A stretch of 64,000 nucleotides of DNA, taken from positions 21,054,955-21,118,954 of the forward strand of contig NC_088305.1 in assembly GCF_032854445.1 (NCBI RefSeq), written 5' to 3'. The notes under the pieces are model-generated. The model had not been told where the DNA came from. It worked only from the letters and a program-made list of their open reading frames with translations, and did no database searches. Source of the stretch: Liolophura sinensis (Eukaryota > Mollusca > Polyplacophora > Chitonida > Chitonidae). The translations under genes and the position numbers were made by a program. Positions within the stretch are counted from its first letter, which is position 1, and the number at the start of each line of letters is the position of its first letter. Shown one piece after another: positions 36,899 through 49,929 of this stretch.

Positions 36899-37484
36899 TT
36901 CCATAAACTGAATTTCACAGGTACTCAGTCAACAGGACATCCATCAATTGCTTCTTTTCATGTCAAAAGGAGTACACATTACTGCTATATTGTTTAAACA
37001 GCTTTGATTTTCAAAGGCATTCCTAACTTTACTTTTTGCCCGTCTGTGAGGCTATACAGGTCACGGCCGGGGTAAAATGGGTACTTCTTCAGAAGTGCGA
37101 ACCCCCAGAACTCCGACTAAGTGCGCATGTACCGATGTGCGATGGCGCGAGCAGGAAGAGGCGCATGCCGAAGTGGCAGGGGATGTAGAGGTCATTTGGT
37201 GTTCCCTGAGAAAATTTCAAGGGTAAGGTGTGATTTTAACAGGCAAAAACACAAAATTATTTCTTCCAGACAGAGAGCCATTTCTATTTTGAAGGTAATT
37301 ATGTTCAGCATATAGGCTTAATATTCGTCTTTAGTTTGTTTTATATTCAACTGTTTTTGATTAGCGTGAGCTAAAATGGATGTACATTTATATCGAAAAG
37401 AAGCAAAAACAAAAACGTAATAAATGAATGGAACATCAACAGTGTTAACAGAAGCATCTAAATGACTAGATGTTTAAAGTCCAG

Positions 37485-37555
37485 CATCTCCGGTCGTATA
37501 CGTGAAAAGGTCTTCCAGTAACTTGCGGATGGCTGTGGGTGTCCCCGGGCTATAG
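37485..37555 (+). mobile_element. SINE family A, internal fragment
   Basis: CTCCGGTCGTATACGTGAAA and AACTTGCGGATGGCTGTGGG, then joined to the 21-bp tandem repeat. Confidence 0.7.
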
Positions 37556-37758
37556 TTACATCATCAGACCGAATAGCTGCATCATCAAAGGGAACAGCAC
37601 CAACGTTAAATGGAACAAACATTATCAGATGGAGTGGTTTTATCATCAGATGGAATAGTTGCATAATCAGACTGAATAGTTGCATCATCAGATGGAATGG
37701 TTACATCATCAGATGGAATGGTTACGTCATCAGATGGAATGGTTACGTCATTAGTCAG
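37550..37758. repeat. 21-bp tandem repeat, about 9 units
   Basis: Repeated GTTACATCATCAGATGGAAT; left units diverge. Confidence 0.85.
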
Positions 37759-37799
37759 GAGTATAAATCAACACAGAATAGGCTGATTGACAAATATGA

Positions 37800-37865
37800 T
37801 TTATTTGTTTCCTTACTTGACGGGTTACGCTGCATTCAATAATAATTCACTTATGGGATAGGGTA
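37800..37865 (-). mobile_element. SINE family A, degraded reverse fragment
   Basis: GGGTTACGCTGCATTCAATAA and TTCACTTATGGGAT follow the order of the reversed 3' end. Confidence 0.5.
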
Positions 37866-38149
37866 GTCCGGTTTGTTGGCTGAGAAATTAAAAAGAACAT
37901 AGTCCATGCGAAAATTACCGCCCTATATCTACACTTAAGACGACAACTGCCAAAGTTCACATTTCTTACGTTCCAAGGTCACTTCTGTCATCCCAGGTAT
38001 CGAGCCTAATTGGGAACCATTCCAGCCTAATATAAGTTCCGGCCTAAGCTGTGTAGCCTTTAGTTCAATACTGCCTTTACTTTTCCATATTTGTGGATGA
38101 ACTAGTTGTATTCGACTCCACATTAGTGTGTAACTCAAAGTATGACACG

Positions 38150-38207
38150 TTTGGGTTGGAGATTTGTTGTATCCGTCTCTCTGTCGCTCAGCTGTTACTT
38201 TAGGTTA
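38150..38207 (+). repeat. Short dispersed repeat J, copy 2
   Basis: TTTGGGTTGGAGATTTGTTG and CCGTCTCTCTGTCGCTCAGC. Confidence 0.55.
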
Positions 38208-40384
38208 GCAGGCTGGCTTCGTATCTGGCGACTTACAGTTGACTTCTCCGAGGCGTAATGTTTCTCTTACTGTCGTCATATATGGAAAATAGTCTTGAGT
38301 GCAACATTGTCCCCCAGTGCAATATTCATAAGTTTCTTAGTGGGGATATCCACATAGGAACGTTCATTTGTGAGACGTTAACGCAAGGTTCGAAAACAAA
38401 CTTTTTGGTTACCGTGTTTTTTCGTGTTCTCGTGTCAGCTGAAACGAACGTGGTAAGTGCAAAAGGAGCACAGAGGGCGCTTTATTTCAATGTCGTTGTT
38501 GTTGGCACCCCCGTTCTCACCCCGGAGAAATGGGGAGTGAAAATCGGGGAGTGATCTCTTTGATTATGTTTGGCATTGGGAACCTCGTTCTCGTGTGGTA
38601 TCACTGATTCGAATACGATCATTGGTAGCGAATTAGTCGTTCATTGCTAAAGAACAACGGTCAGTTCATCTTGGACCCGAGCCGTCATTGCGCGAGAAAA
38701 GCTACCCCATTTTTCCCCCATCTTTTCCGCATTTTTCTTGAAATAGCAGTTACCGCACCCAATGACCCCTCTCTTCCGACTCTCCCCTTCGAGTAAAACT
38801 TTTTACATCTTCTAATATGTGTCGCATCGTCTTGGCTCGTGTCAGCGTACACAGGTGACACTGGACTATTTGATGTGAAGGTCAGGTAGTGGCTAGGAAT
38901 ATCTCGACTCTTACGTCATTCCACACGCTTACTTCTGTACCCGCCAGCGTGTGATTGTAGTGACCCCCCCCCCCCCCCCCCCCACACACACACAACTCCA
39001 ACACACACACAACAGCCACCCCTCAACCGTGACATATCAACCTGTGTCAGTAAGTACATTTAGGTACATTAAGGTACATTTCTGGCTACAGGCCGCATCT
39101 CGATGATAACGTCTCTTTGGTGTTATTTCCAGTGAATATTTGTTTCTCATAGTAAAAACTGCACAAAAGTGATTCCAGTTAAGGTTATGAAATGTTAAGG
39201 GAAGAATGTACAGTTATTTCTTACAACAGACAAATTTGACATCGATTTTATTCAATGGTACATGTCGTCAGATACATGACATTTTTTCTGACTTCAAAAC
39301 TAGAACCGTATCCGCCAAAGATGGATTGGAAATCGCGACCTCATCGGTAAGGCGGAGGGGACAATTCTTTCGTTGACAGACTTCTCGAGAGACACCAAGT
39401 AATAAATACAACATTTTTCTGTCAAGTTGAAACACAATAAATATTGTTTTCTTGAATGGGAGGTGAAAAGCATAACATACTCAACACTGGATGATCACAC
39501 TTTGTGATATAATAGTCTCCATTTCATTACATAAACGATGCTGTTTGCATAATATTAATGAAGGCGCGGATAAAGGTCATGTGTCCACAATATACTCGCT
39601 AGTGCAGAAAAATTAATCATGCGATATCTCGCTTCGGGCTGTCTGGCCCTTGACGGCGAGCTTGAATCTTGAGTACAGCATTAAACATCCATGAAATATA
39701 TAATTAAACCCACCGATGGGTCGCATTTATGTAATGACAAAATTCTAACAGCAATAGTGCTTTCTTCAATATCTAATATGGAATTACCATTATGCAATTA
39801 TTATTATGTCGTCTGTAGCGGGCCGCACTCACACTCCTTATGGCATCTAGCTGTCAGTGCCTCTAGGTTATATAACTCTCCGCAGCTTGTAAAGGATCTT
39901 AATAGCACTACACTCTTAGGTAAATCTGGGAGTTTTATCCACGTGTAAATAATACACTGTTCATATGTGTGATAATAAGCCACACTCACTCCCATCCATC
40001 CCCTCCCCTACATATTTCATCACTTCTATCCACACCCCAAATCCAGTGGCTCACACGTCCACGCTCCTGTCTCCACTCCCATTCAGTTGAGGCGTTTCCC
40101 CGCCATTACATGAAACAGTAGTTTTAATATATACATACATATATATTACCTATTTATTTCATATTGCACACATTAATCCAATTAATATAATTACAGATTA
40201 ACGGAGGAAAGGTTACAGTAAAAGACAATAAAATACAATAAAATCACACAGATTCCAGATGTGTAAATGACAACTACCATATGTGCCAACAGAGGAATAG
40301 GCCAAAACAGTACCAGATTATAAAAACATATTTTATATTTCTTCATAACACTTCTACTTTATGCATCTTCTCCGGGAATGGTCG
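38208..40384. other. Mostly unassigned
   Basis: Holds the C run at 38964 and a possible SINE tail remnant at 39660-39705. Open frames of up to 98 codons at 38258-38554 are unrecognised. Confidence 0.35.
38964..38995. repeat. C run followed by (AC)n
   Basis: About 19 consecutive C bases and CACACACA. Confidence 0.9.
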
Positions 40385-40565
40385 GAAATATTCGGAAATG
40401 ACGTCATCGATGAACATACTGGTAACGAGAGGCCAGCTTAGTACGCCTTATTTGGGTTCTACCCCTATCAAAAGTGTTTTGACAGCTGTCACCGTTGACG
40501 TCACTACAGCAGGTGGCTTAATTTCCCGACTGACCGATGGGAGCCTTAGGAAAAGTGTAAATTAA
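40385..40565 (+). repeat. Dispersed repeat G, copy 2
   Basis: GTGTTTTGACAGCTGTCACC, GTTGACGTCACT and GACTGACCGATGGGAGCCTT. Confidence 0.6.
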
Positions 40566-40809
40566 AACCATTTTACGCCCCAAGGAGAAAGCTGAGACGC
40601 TTTAGTGTGCATTATTATGTTAGGCCACCTTATATACTCTGTATTAAGAAATAAAAGCCAAGCGTTTCATGTAACATTTAGGTCGTCATTGGAGTCGCGT
40701 TATGGTCTCAAGGAAAATATAATTTTAATAGCAACATCCAGCGTGCTATTAATTAACTTGACAAATATAACAGGAAGGCTTCTAGTTCGCATTCTTTTAT
40801 CGCGGGAGG

Positions 40810-41105
40810 TACAAAAATGTAGTCCTACTGTACCACATGAACTGTTAGAAATGTTAGGCAACTTTTTCTGATTACATTTACTATAACATGGGCCCCAGAA
40901 AGAAAGCTATTTAGAATACACGAACAATGGAGAAAATTGTGGAGCTGAGGAATTGTGCACTAAAGACGTTCCTGAAGCAAAGAAGTGTCTGGAAAAGACA
41001 GGTGATCGGTCAAATAAGGTCAACAAGTGTTGCCCAATATTATTGGCAAGTAACATGATACAGAAGCACTATTTTTAACTTTAGCCACAAAAGAGTTCCA
41101 CCTCC
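40810..41105 (+). repeat. Dispersed repeat H, copy 2
   Basis: AGTCCTACTGTACCACATGA, ACATTTACTATAACATGGGC, GACAGGTGATCGGT and CACAAAAGAGTTCCA in the same order as 23487-23765. Confidence 0.75.
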
Positions 41106-41814
41106 TCGATTGATGCTGTGTTACTGGGTCGTTCCTTTAGATGAGCTGTAGGTTCGCATTAATCCCAGTTCTGCATTCATTGTTTTGGCGTGTGTGGGTG
41201 CGGGTGAGGAGGATCGATTCTAACTGACTGGTATGAGAGATAGGCAAGTCCAGGCTAAACCTTGCCTGTGCTGAATTTTAGCTATGGTACATTTGTTCAA
41301 GCGTGACCAAGTCTGCAAGATTTAACCTAGGAAACCCTCTCTCTTTCAGCCAATCGGTTCTGTATCCCTTTAACATCGCTTTTAACATTATTCGGTGTTA
41401 AACATATCATCATGGCGTCTTCTTGTAGAGGACTGGTCCCATTGTACCGACATAATTATACTGCTGCCTCACTAGATCGTTAAGCAGAAGACACCAGTCA
41501 CATTATACTGACACTGGGCCGACCAATATATTGTTCAAATTCTGATGTTAAACGCTAAGTGAGACAACAATACCGAAGAAAAAGGTTTACTTATACTATA
41601 GGAATCGAATCAGGACGGAACAACACCGGCCTTTGGCAAGTTGCAGAACTTTCGCACCTGTATACGCCAAAGTATCTCGAGGGTTGTGTGTGGTGGTATG
41701 AGCTTGCAGTCATCAAATTGGCAGGCGGCCTTGATGTTCCGCGATAGCTTTGGTTTCAGATGCAAAATGTCTGTAGTCTCTTGTGTACAGTCAAAACAAA
41801 TTTCCTTCCTCCAT

Positions 41815-41892
41815 GATTCTGGCCGCAGCGGTATGTAAGTGAAGCATTCTTGAGTACAGCGTAAAACACCAAACAAAACAAACAAACAAATG
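41815..41892 (+). mobile_element. SINE family A, 3' fragment
   Basis: CATTCTTGAGTACAGCGTAA, ACACCAAACAAAAC and an (AAAC)n tail instead of AATA. Confidence 0.78.
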
Positions 41893-41919
41893 CAATCTTT
41901 GTGTTGAATTAGAATATAT

Positions 41920-42040
41920 GAAAAATATCTGAGATATACTTTACAGATTAACCCGCTACAATAACAGAATACGTTGTAGAATCATCAAGACAAAGAATTC
42001 GGCGGTAAAATTTAGCAGATTATTTTTTTGGAGAGAAGAG
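41920..42040. mobile_element. MITE family 1, degraded copy
   Basis: AATAACAGAATACG and TTTAGCAGATTATTTTTTTG correspond to the right half and terminal repeat; the left end is eroded. Confidence 0.5.
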
Positions 42041-42145
42041 TTCCTTTGAATTGTTTCCCTGATGACAGCAGCATGATAAACATCCATTTCCATGAGTTCC
42101 ACAGAAACAAATTTCAAGTCTGTAAGTTTGTTGAAAACGCATTGA

Positions 42146-42322
42146 GTTCAAGTCCAGCTCCTCGCTGATCGCATGTATGAGGGCGTGCAGCAACTCTCGG
42201 ATGATCGGTCGTGGATTTCTCTTCGGTTCTGTCCGGATTCCTCCTACCAGAACGCTAGCCACTGTCACATGATGAAAACTTTCTGGAGTACGGCGCAAAA
42301 TGCAAATCAAATAAATGAATGC
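42146..42322 (+). mobile_element. SINE family A, 5'-truncated, diverged
   Basis: GTTCAAGTCCAGCTCC (B-box region) to GGAGTACGGCGCAAAATGC and an AAATAAATG tail. Confidence 0.85.
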
Positions 42323-42617
42323 ATATTAGCGCCTGTGGCTGTGAACACACCCCGTATTAGCCAGTTCTATTTCGAATTATTGTTTTGCATTGAATACAGC
42401 AACGGTGTTAATGAACTGTACGGTAAACAAATATATGTGAGAACGACGTGTCATCAAAACACGGGCCGTAGAGTTCGACCTAAAAAACCCTGGTCAGTTT
42501 CGACCCAATGTATCAGTATACCAGCAACCAGTATTCAACAACTTGGACAAACATACTGTATTGTGAACGATCTGCTGCAAGTGGTACCGTGATATCATCG
42601 TCGGACTATTTGTTTAA

Positions 42618-42808
42618 TGTATTTATTTGATTGGTGCTTTAAGCCGTACTCAAGAATATTTCACCTATACGACAGCGGCCAGCATTATGGTGGGAGAAAG
42701 CCAGGCAAGCCTGGGGAAAACCCACGATCATCCACAGGTTGCTGGAGGACCTTCCCACATACGACCTGAGAGGAATCCAGCATGAGCCTGACTTGAACTC
42801 ACAACGTA
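42618..42808 (-). mobile_element. SINE family A, reverse, head missing
   Basis: TTTGATTGGTGCTTTAAGCC through TGACTTGAACTCACAACG. Confidence 0.88.
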
Positions 42809-43306
42809 GCCTGAATAAAGTGAAAGCATCGGTCTAAATCCTAAACTACATATAAAAGTCTTTATTAAAAATTATAATATAGGTTTTGAACACGTAGCCT
42901 AGGCCTCTTTATATTTAAGTTGCTCGGCTAGCAGCCATTAACATTTATCATCGGTTTTGACAAAGCCAATTAAACTGGATAAATTAAATTAACGTCGACT
43001 GTAGCGACTGATGCAAGCTAGAGGGCAGCTTCAAGTGCGCATGTCACATCCAGGGCTTTGTAATCCTCGTCCCTCTGACATCTGAACTCGAAAAATACAA
43101 CCAAAAATATATACTGCGATGAATGCTGAATGCTGGGCTGTCGCTATTGTTGTAGCATAAATCAACAATCGTCATGCGCTTTTTTTCATCCTTTAGGACA
43201 AATACGGCTCCTTCTGTGCAAGTTCAAATACTTTCTTAATTCTTTGCAATTATTGACCTGGAACGTCTTTTTAGCTTGACGGCTGGTATACGAATATAAT
43301 TAAGAC

Positions 43307-43592
43307 GTACAGCATAGAGTAAAACTAGAGCAGCTACGAGAGTGTGACAGCTGGCAAATGGTCACACGTAACCGGTGAAATACAGCATATTGTCAGTTTA
43401 TCTCAGTTAGGGCTTTATTCCAACTGTTCATGCGAATATTTAAACAGATTACACGCCCCTTAGCACCATGATTTAAGTATAATTAGGTAAACAAAAATGC
43501 ACCGATATTAATTGCAATTTATTACACGCCGTCAGTCTAGATTTACTCTAAATGCTGTTTTGTCATCACATTTAACATACAATCACATTAAA
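43307..43592 (+). repeat. Dispersed repeat D
   Basis: Second copy, with ACAGCATAGAGTAAAACTAG, TAGCACCATGATTTAAG and ATTAATTGCAATTTATTACA. Joined on its left to a piece of repeat E (43240-43300). Confidence 0.78.
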
Positions 43593-43789
43593 ACAATGCG
43601 GAGGATGTCTGTTTCGACGTCTGGCGTCCACAAACTGCTATATGATTTATATTTAGCGAAGAACAATGAGTAGTAAGTTCGTGTGACATGTACATATTAT
43701 ATTCTTGTAGCTTAAGCCCTCAGACTGGCCTAGCAGTCTAACGTGTTCTGTCCAGTGACCACTAGCACTTGACCAATAATTTCTTACAT

Positions 43790-43905
43790 GCCTTTGTCTT
43801 TGGGAGTTAGCGTTAAACGTTGTTTTGGAAATGTATCTTCCTATTATCGACTTGGAACGCCCTTTACGGACTACGAATGGTATATGAATGTCGGACTTGA
43901 CGCTT
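43790..43905 (+). repeat. Repeat E fragment
   Basis: AACGTTGTTTTGGAAATG, ATTATCGACTTGGAACGCC and GGTATATGAATGTCGGAC match arm E at 51620-51700. Confidence 0.5.
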
Positions 43906-44041
43906 ATATTCCAACTAATGCGGCTCCATATGGCTTACCTGCTGCCTTTCATCCGAGTTTTGTAAAGTAGCTGGCGATGTACGGCGGTATCGTCCGAGTT
44001 CTCCCCATAAATTGACCGACGAGGAACTTTCTTGAATGCGT

Positions 44042-44270
44042 CATGAAACCATTCATCAAATTCATCAAACCCATTTTCACCGTTTCTCTTTGTTGAGTGC
44101 AGCATGAAACCATTCATCAAATTCATCAAACCCATTTTCACCGTTTCTCTTTGTTGAGTGCAGCATGAAACCATTCATCAAATTCATCAAACCCATTTTC
44201 ACCGTTTCTATTTGTTGATTGTGGCATGAAACCATTCATCAAATTCATCAAACCCATTTTCACCGTTTGA
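44042..44270. repeat. 61-bp tandem repeat, nearly 4 units
   Basis: CATGAAACCATTCATC starts at 44042, 44103, 44164 and 44225, an exact 61-base spacing. Confidence 0.95.
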
Positions 44271-44344
44271 CTGAAAGTGAGTTGACTGAAAAAACAACTG
44301 AAGCTGTAAAAATTCATAACTGTGTCACTGTAGCATAATCTAAA

Positions 44345-44598
44345 AACGTACAGCATACAAACTATAGTTAAACCAGAGTAGCAACGACAGATAATATGTG
44401 GTGTACGACAAATCGTCACATATATCCGGTGAAATCCGGTATCAGTTTACGTCGTTTAAATTTTTATTTATTCTAACTATTCTTGTAACTGCTTATATGC
44501 TTATACAGAACCAAACATAGACGCTCACAGCACCATGGTTTAAGCAGAATTAGGGAAACAAAACAAATGCAGTGATGTTAACAGCATTTATTAGAATT
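44345..44598 (+). repeat. Dispersed repeat D, interrupted by a SINE
   Basis: ACGTACAGCATACAAACTAT to CAGCACCATGGTTTAAGCAG and GCAGTGATGTTAACAGC; the family A SINE at 44600 then interrupts it. Confidence 0.75.
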
Positions 44599-44599
44599 A

Positions 44600-44857
44600 C
44601 TTATTTGATTGGTGTTTTACGCCGTACTCAAGAATATTTCACTTATACGACGGCGGTCAGCTTTATGGTGGGGGGAAACCGGGCAGAGCCCGGGGGAAAC
44701 CCACGACCATCCACAGGTTGCTGTCAGACCTTCCCTGGTACGGCCGGAGAGGAAGCCAGCATGAGCTGGACTTGAACTCACAGCGACCGCATTGGTGAGA
44801 GACTCCTGGATCATTACCCTGCGCTAGCGCGCTAACCGACTGAGCCACGGAGGCCCC
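44600..44857 (-). mobile_element. Full-length SINE family A, inserted in another repeat
   Basis: Minus-strand copy with tail at left and tRNA-like head at right (GGCCTCCGTGGCTCAGTCGG when reversed). Flanks CAGCATTTATTAGA (left) and CAGCGTTTATTATA (right) form an imperfect target-site duplication. It interrupts a copy of dispersed repeat D (44345-44598). Confidence 0.93.
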
Positions 44858-44870
44858 AGCGTTTATTATA

Positions 44871-47800
44871 AGTGACTAAGACTAAGATACTGCAGTATCC
44901 AGTATCCATGCGATCAACCAGGTTGATCAACCAACATTTACAGAGTAAAAAGACAGATTGTCCACAGCAAAAGGATGGAGACTGGTTTATCAAGGCCCGT
45001 TTCATACTTATTGTACACCCAGGGCTGTTGTTTAATCGACGTATCTTATTTCACTGTCAGGTCCTTTACCTTGAGCGTCACAGCTTGGCTAATTACTTAA
45101 TACTGGCGCTGTGTTGCTAGGATTTGCCGAAGGCTGATCGTTGTAGCCAGAATGGAGAGCGATATCATAGGTACGTCAAATATATACAACCCATGAGTCC
45201 ATAATAACACAAGACATTACAGCCCTATTTTGAGGCATTTGACCACATCGAGATTTTTCAAGAGTGAAAATTCAACACGGAAAGAATAATTGCTAAAATT
45301 TCAAATGTTTTTGCGAGCCAAGTGAAAAGTCAAAATCCTGGTTATTGTTCTAGATCAAATCTAAAGTTAATACGATAGTAATTAAATATTATCTCTTCGT
45401 AAATAAGCCTGGCGTACTTTCCATGCGTAGTGAAATTTACATTTTCTGGCGTATTTTCAGGATGTTACCCTTGACGTCTAAGAAAGCAAATAATCAAATC
45501 AAAGTTGGTTCCAATACGAAACGGTTGTAAGCGTTGTGACTCAGCATTGGGGCGCACAGTATTTGTCCATTCGGCCAAACTGATGGACTGTCGTGCCAGG
45601 CATGTTCTGAGACGAGGGTATGCTTAAAACTTCCACTTGAAGCGTGACCGGTTAGTGGGGACTAAAATACGAACCAGGGTCAATGAGTTGGTGTAAAATG
45701 TCGTGCCGTCATGAGGTCAGCCTAGTGAAGGAAACAACTGGTACCATCGACGCCTTTCCTTTGTCTGTCTTCGTTTGACGGGGTCAAAACGGTTCGTTGT
45801 TTCAACTACGGAATTCGCTAAGGGGCGAATAAAAATAGTGCAATGTTTCTGCGCAAAGTCAGTCCGGCTGACTGGGTTCGGCAAACACACGGCGGGTCTG
45901 CTAATGTGTCGTTAACAGTTGCTGGTTAATCGGGATCGTGTTCTAGCCTGTTCAGTTGGTAAACGCTCACTCTATCAGAGAGACAAAAGGATGGCTGCGT
46001 TCACCAATGGGCTTGACGGCGTGGGATGGTATTGAACAATTGTTAAGAACAGCGCTTCCGGTCTACTGGGGTAAGTCAAGAGGTATACCTATCAGCCCAC
46101 AGCCTGCACCTGGACAGTCCACATCCGGGTACTCAGCCCTCTTAATCTCGTTCATGTGATTTCAAAGTCTCCCCACGAGATATACAGGACGACAGCGACC
46201 GTCAATCATCCGTACACTGGTACATATCAGTCATATTCATTCTTTCAGTTTACTTTATCCTAGGTTGGCTTGAAAACACAGACATAAAGCCCTCAAGCTT
46301 TTGCCGCAAGAAAGGAAAGACGTCTGTGTATTTTGGAGAGAAGTGGTAATTACTCGTACAAACATTTTGCCGCCGTTTTTACTGTCTGGTTTGGATGATG
46401 AAGCTGCAATCACGTCTTCAGTTCCGGGGGATATGGCACCACTAACAGGCCCGCTTCACGCTGGTTTTCTCCCGGAATGGTAAACCCACGGGCCACAGAA
46501 ACACGAAACGGTGATCCTCTAAAGAAAGAGTAACTTTCTGACTATAACGACCTGTACAGAAAGGCCAGCCTCGCTGCAAAACTGCCAGAAATCATCGAAA
46601 CACCCTTGCCTATGTGATACTGATAGGTAAGTGAACAGTTTATAGCAAAGTCATACGGTCTTTCGTTATAGTTTCAGATTTGGTTATAAAGTTTGGTTTG
46701 GTTCACAGATACTCTCAATTGAGCACATGCTTTCCAATCCAGTGAATGTTTAAAGATATTTTAAATTCTTTAAACAAAAACATAAAGAAAAAACAATATG
46801 TACAGCAAATTGAAATTTCGTGCGTTGTTTCGATGAAGAGCTTTGTTCGAAAGAGAGCCCCGTTTGTTTTTACAAAGGATACGTAAAATACATGATCAAA
46901 TAAGGAACTTCAGTGGTCAATGTCATTCCTTGTCTTTAATCTGTGCTCTGTAATTCAGTAAAAATCACTGACGTAAAAATGAGTCCATTTTGATCGCATC
47001 ATTAGAAAATCTCGCAGAATTTCATAAAGTCTCCAGTCTACGCTGATTATACCTTAAGTGAGAAAGTATAGGAGAGTAATAATGTAACATTCTATAAATG
47101 AATTCCGGCTTGGCGAAGCAATGATAAAAAAGGTACCTATAACACATAACTGTTCTCAATGAAATCTTTTATTGTCTACATCTGTCTTGAATGATAAGAA
47201 TACAAGTGAGCAGCAGTTCAAGTAATGTGGTTACCAAAATGATTTCGGAAAGGGATTTAAGTTCATTACTTGATACACGCCAGTTTTCGCGACGTAAAGC
47301 GGGCTTCATGCTGTTACAGTAAAGCCTAGCAATGTTAGTTGTAATGTGATCGCTGTCTTGATATTTGCGGATGTTGGTTGTCAGAATTACTTGAGCTACG
47401 TTTCCGCAAACTATGTTTGCCGCTTTTATACTAGACAGGTTTCCACCCACGTCCGCGTTCAGCAATAAACCCATATGGGTCAAATAGTGTGACGAATGGA
47501 GCCTAAGAAAATCGTACCATAAAATGCATGAACTTTGGGTACAGTGTATATCGCGTGAAATTCGTGTAAGACGCAGTCACGCTCAGGAGCGGCTTTGTAT
47601 GTTATCGTATTGACCCGTGATCACATATCGGTTCTATCCTTGTGAAAAAATTCACGTTGATAAGCGGGATTTGGCATTACATAAACTGTAACCTTGGCTT
47701 GGTGTTGGAATCATAGCGGTTTCTGATCAGCTTAACAAGAAGATGAACGCCATACAATATAATGAAGTCAAAATCTCTATGTAATGGAAAAAAGTAACAA

Positions 47801-48419
47801 GTTGATTGTTCTCATGTGGAGAACAGGCATAGGATGGAACAAATCTTCTCAAATTTCTGCATCGTTGTATCCAAACTGCGGTTTTGAACTTATTCCTAAT
47901 AAGAAAAAAGTTCGAAACTGCAGTTGGAATACAGCGTGGAAATTTGGGAAAGTTTCTTCTGTTTTTTCTCAATGAAAAAGATATATTTCTGTGTAATAAG
48001 CGAAGTATCCAAATCACAAATCAACTGTTGAAACAAAATCCAAACTCAAATTCCCAGAAACCAATTGTAACGGCAGGTAGTTATTTAAAAGTAGAAATAG
48101 TCCAGTATCCGAAAAACAGGCGTGTGTAATAACTGATGTGTCAAGTCCAGTACATAGCCCACATCACGTTATGTTTAAAATTTTGAAATTGTCCTTTTGT
48201 ATATTTGCTTAAACCCTTTGCCAACTTGAGCTGTTAAAATTATCCGATTGGATGACAACGAAGATAGGGAGACTTTCATATAGTCGGCCATGGGATCAAG
48301 GTCGTAAACGGAGTGATACATACGTAGTTTCTGACTTGATTTTAAGAAGCAATGAAAATGATAGCTTAGGATGCCAGATACAGATATCATTAGGAAGGTG
48401 CTGTTTTGGTCGGTTTATA
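44871..48419. other. Mostly unassigned
   Basis: No clear repeats. A 104-codon minus-strand frame at 47169-47483 ends in a hydrophobic stretch but matches no family I know. Confidence 0.35.
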
Positions 48420-48660
48420 CAAAATGTCATGCTATGAAGCAGGAAAATGTACATATGTGTCTCAGTTACGCCTATATTGTAACTGACCATATAAACACTG
48501 CTGTGATATTAAAGCCGATCAATGTTTATACAGCCCCTAGGCCCGGTTTAAGTGGAATTAGATACATACTTTCAAAGCGTAGCACCATAGACCGTCCAAG
48601 TTACAACTATAAGTTGTAATTTCTGACTGGTATGTTTGGCGAAATTTACGAATTTGGAGG
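48420..48660 (+). repeat. Repeat F fragment
   Basis: TGTGTCTCAGTTACGCCTAT and ATACAGCCCCTAGGCCCGGT with AAGTGGAATTAGATAC match 53250-53360; GGAGGCGTTTGATAG near 48657 matches GAGGGCGTTTGATGG near 53430. Confidence 0.6.
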
Positions 48661-48849
48661 CGTTTGATAGTAACACTTTAATCTTGAAGTTTCAGCAGCT
48701 ATATTTTTATGACGTAGATTAAGATGTCGATGTTTGTACATGCTCTAGCATATGTACGTAGGGGAGGTTTGCAGTGCTTTCTGGGATCCCTAGATGGATA
48801 GTCATCTCTCTTGTCATACAAGCGACGAGAAAGGAATATCACACGTAGC

Positions 48850-49050
48850 AATTTGTTTGCTTAATTCTGCTTAAGCTATGGTGCTGGGTGTAGGGGGGGG
48901 AGGTCGTAATTTGTTCCTTATTATAAGCATTTACGTGTACATTAACAGTTGAATAAAACTCCCATTGACGTAAATTGACAATAGCTCGTATTTCACTAGT
49001 TGACCGTTTGCCTATATTGTCGCCAAAGTTCTATTTTAATCTCTAAGCTG
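48850..49050 (-). repeat. Dispersed repeat D, reverse partial copy
   Basis: TTAATTCTGCTTAAGCTATG and GGTGCTGG, then AAACTCCCATTGACGTAAAT and a CTCTAAGCTGTACG end, are the reverse of the repeat D anchors. Confidence 0.65.
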
Positions 49051-49555
49051 TACGTTTTTTATATTTTATTCCTGCGTAAACGAGGACTCTGCTGTTGGGC
49101 TAAGCATCCTCAAGATGCTGTGATGATACCACAGCATTTTAAGTAAATCTGGACCAGTTACAGTTGATCATTTGCCAGTTATCACAATATCGTGGCTACT
49201 GTGTTTGCTGTAGTCTTTTACATTGTCCCCCGGGTGTATGAGGGAAGGGGGGTGCATGGGTGGAGTGGTTGGTGGGCGCGGTGTTTGCTATTAGATGGTG
49301 CCTCCTGATCAAACACGCAGTCTAAACTAACCATCTTTTGTGCTGGCAAGCAACTGCCAATTTAATGATCGCCATAGACATGACATGTATGTTTGTGGGC
49401 CCGTCCTTACATTAACCTGGATAAGAATTTAAATAGTTCAAGCACGGCTTAAACATGCATCAATTATAATTTCGTATTCTTGCATGTTAACATTTACACT
49501 GGGGGTTTTCATTCAAATGGCTTTTGGGCAGTGTGTTCACATCCATCTGTGGTTG

Positions 49556-49745
49556 ATTTGATTTATTTGATTGGTGTTTTACGCCGTGTTCAAGGATATT
49601 CACTTATACGATGGCGGCCAGCATTATGGTGGGAAGAAAACAGGGAAGAAAACAGAGTCCTCGGGAAACCTAAGATAATCAGAAAGTTGCTGGCAGAAAT
49701 TCCCACGCGACCGCAGTTTGTGAGAGGCTCCGGAGTCATGGCGCT
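49556..49745 (-). mobile_element. SINE family A, reverse, head mostly missing
   Basis: TTGATTGGTGTTTTACGCCG, then GGCGGCCAGCATTATGGTGG, a small internal duplication of a GGGAAGAAAACAG stretch, and GTGAGAGGCTCCGGAGTCAT. Confidence 0.85.
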
Positions 49746-49929
49746 GCACTGGTACGCCTGGTTGATTTGTCTACGGGATGAGGTTTTCCAGCTGACGAGA
49801 TCCTTTTCCCGACCTTCATTTGAAGAATTCTGTCCCTATAAACCAACCGGTTAGTGTACGTAGAGGAAATTTTCAGAACAGGATGGATACAAAACACTGC
49901 AGCATTCAGTACATGTATGTATGTAAGCT

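Noticed and set aside
42173-42592. 139-codon plus-strand frame as a gene
   Set aside because: Its first third is a diverged SINE and the rest has no recognisable features.
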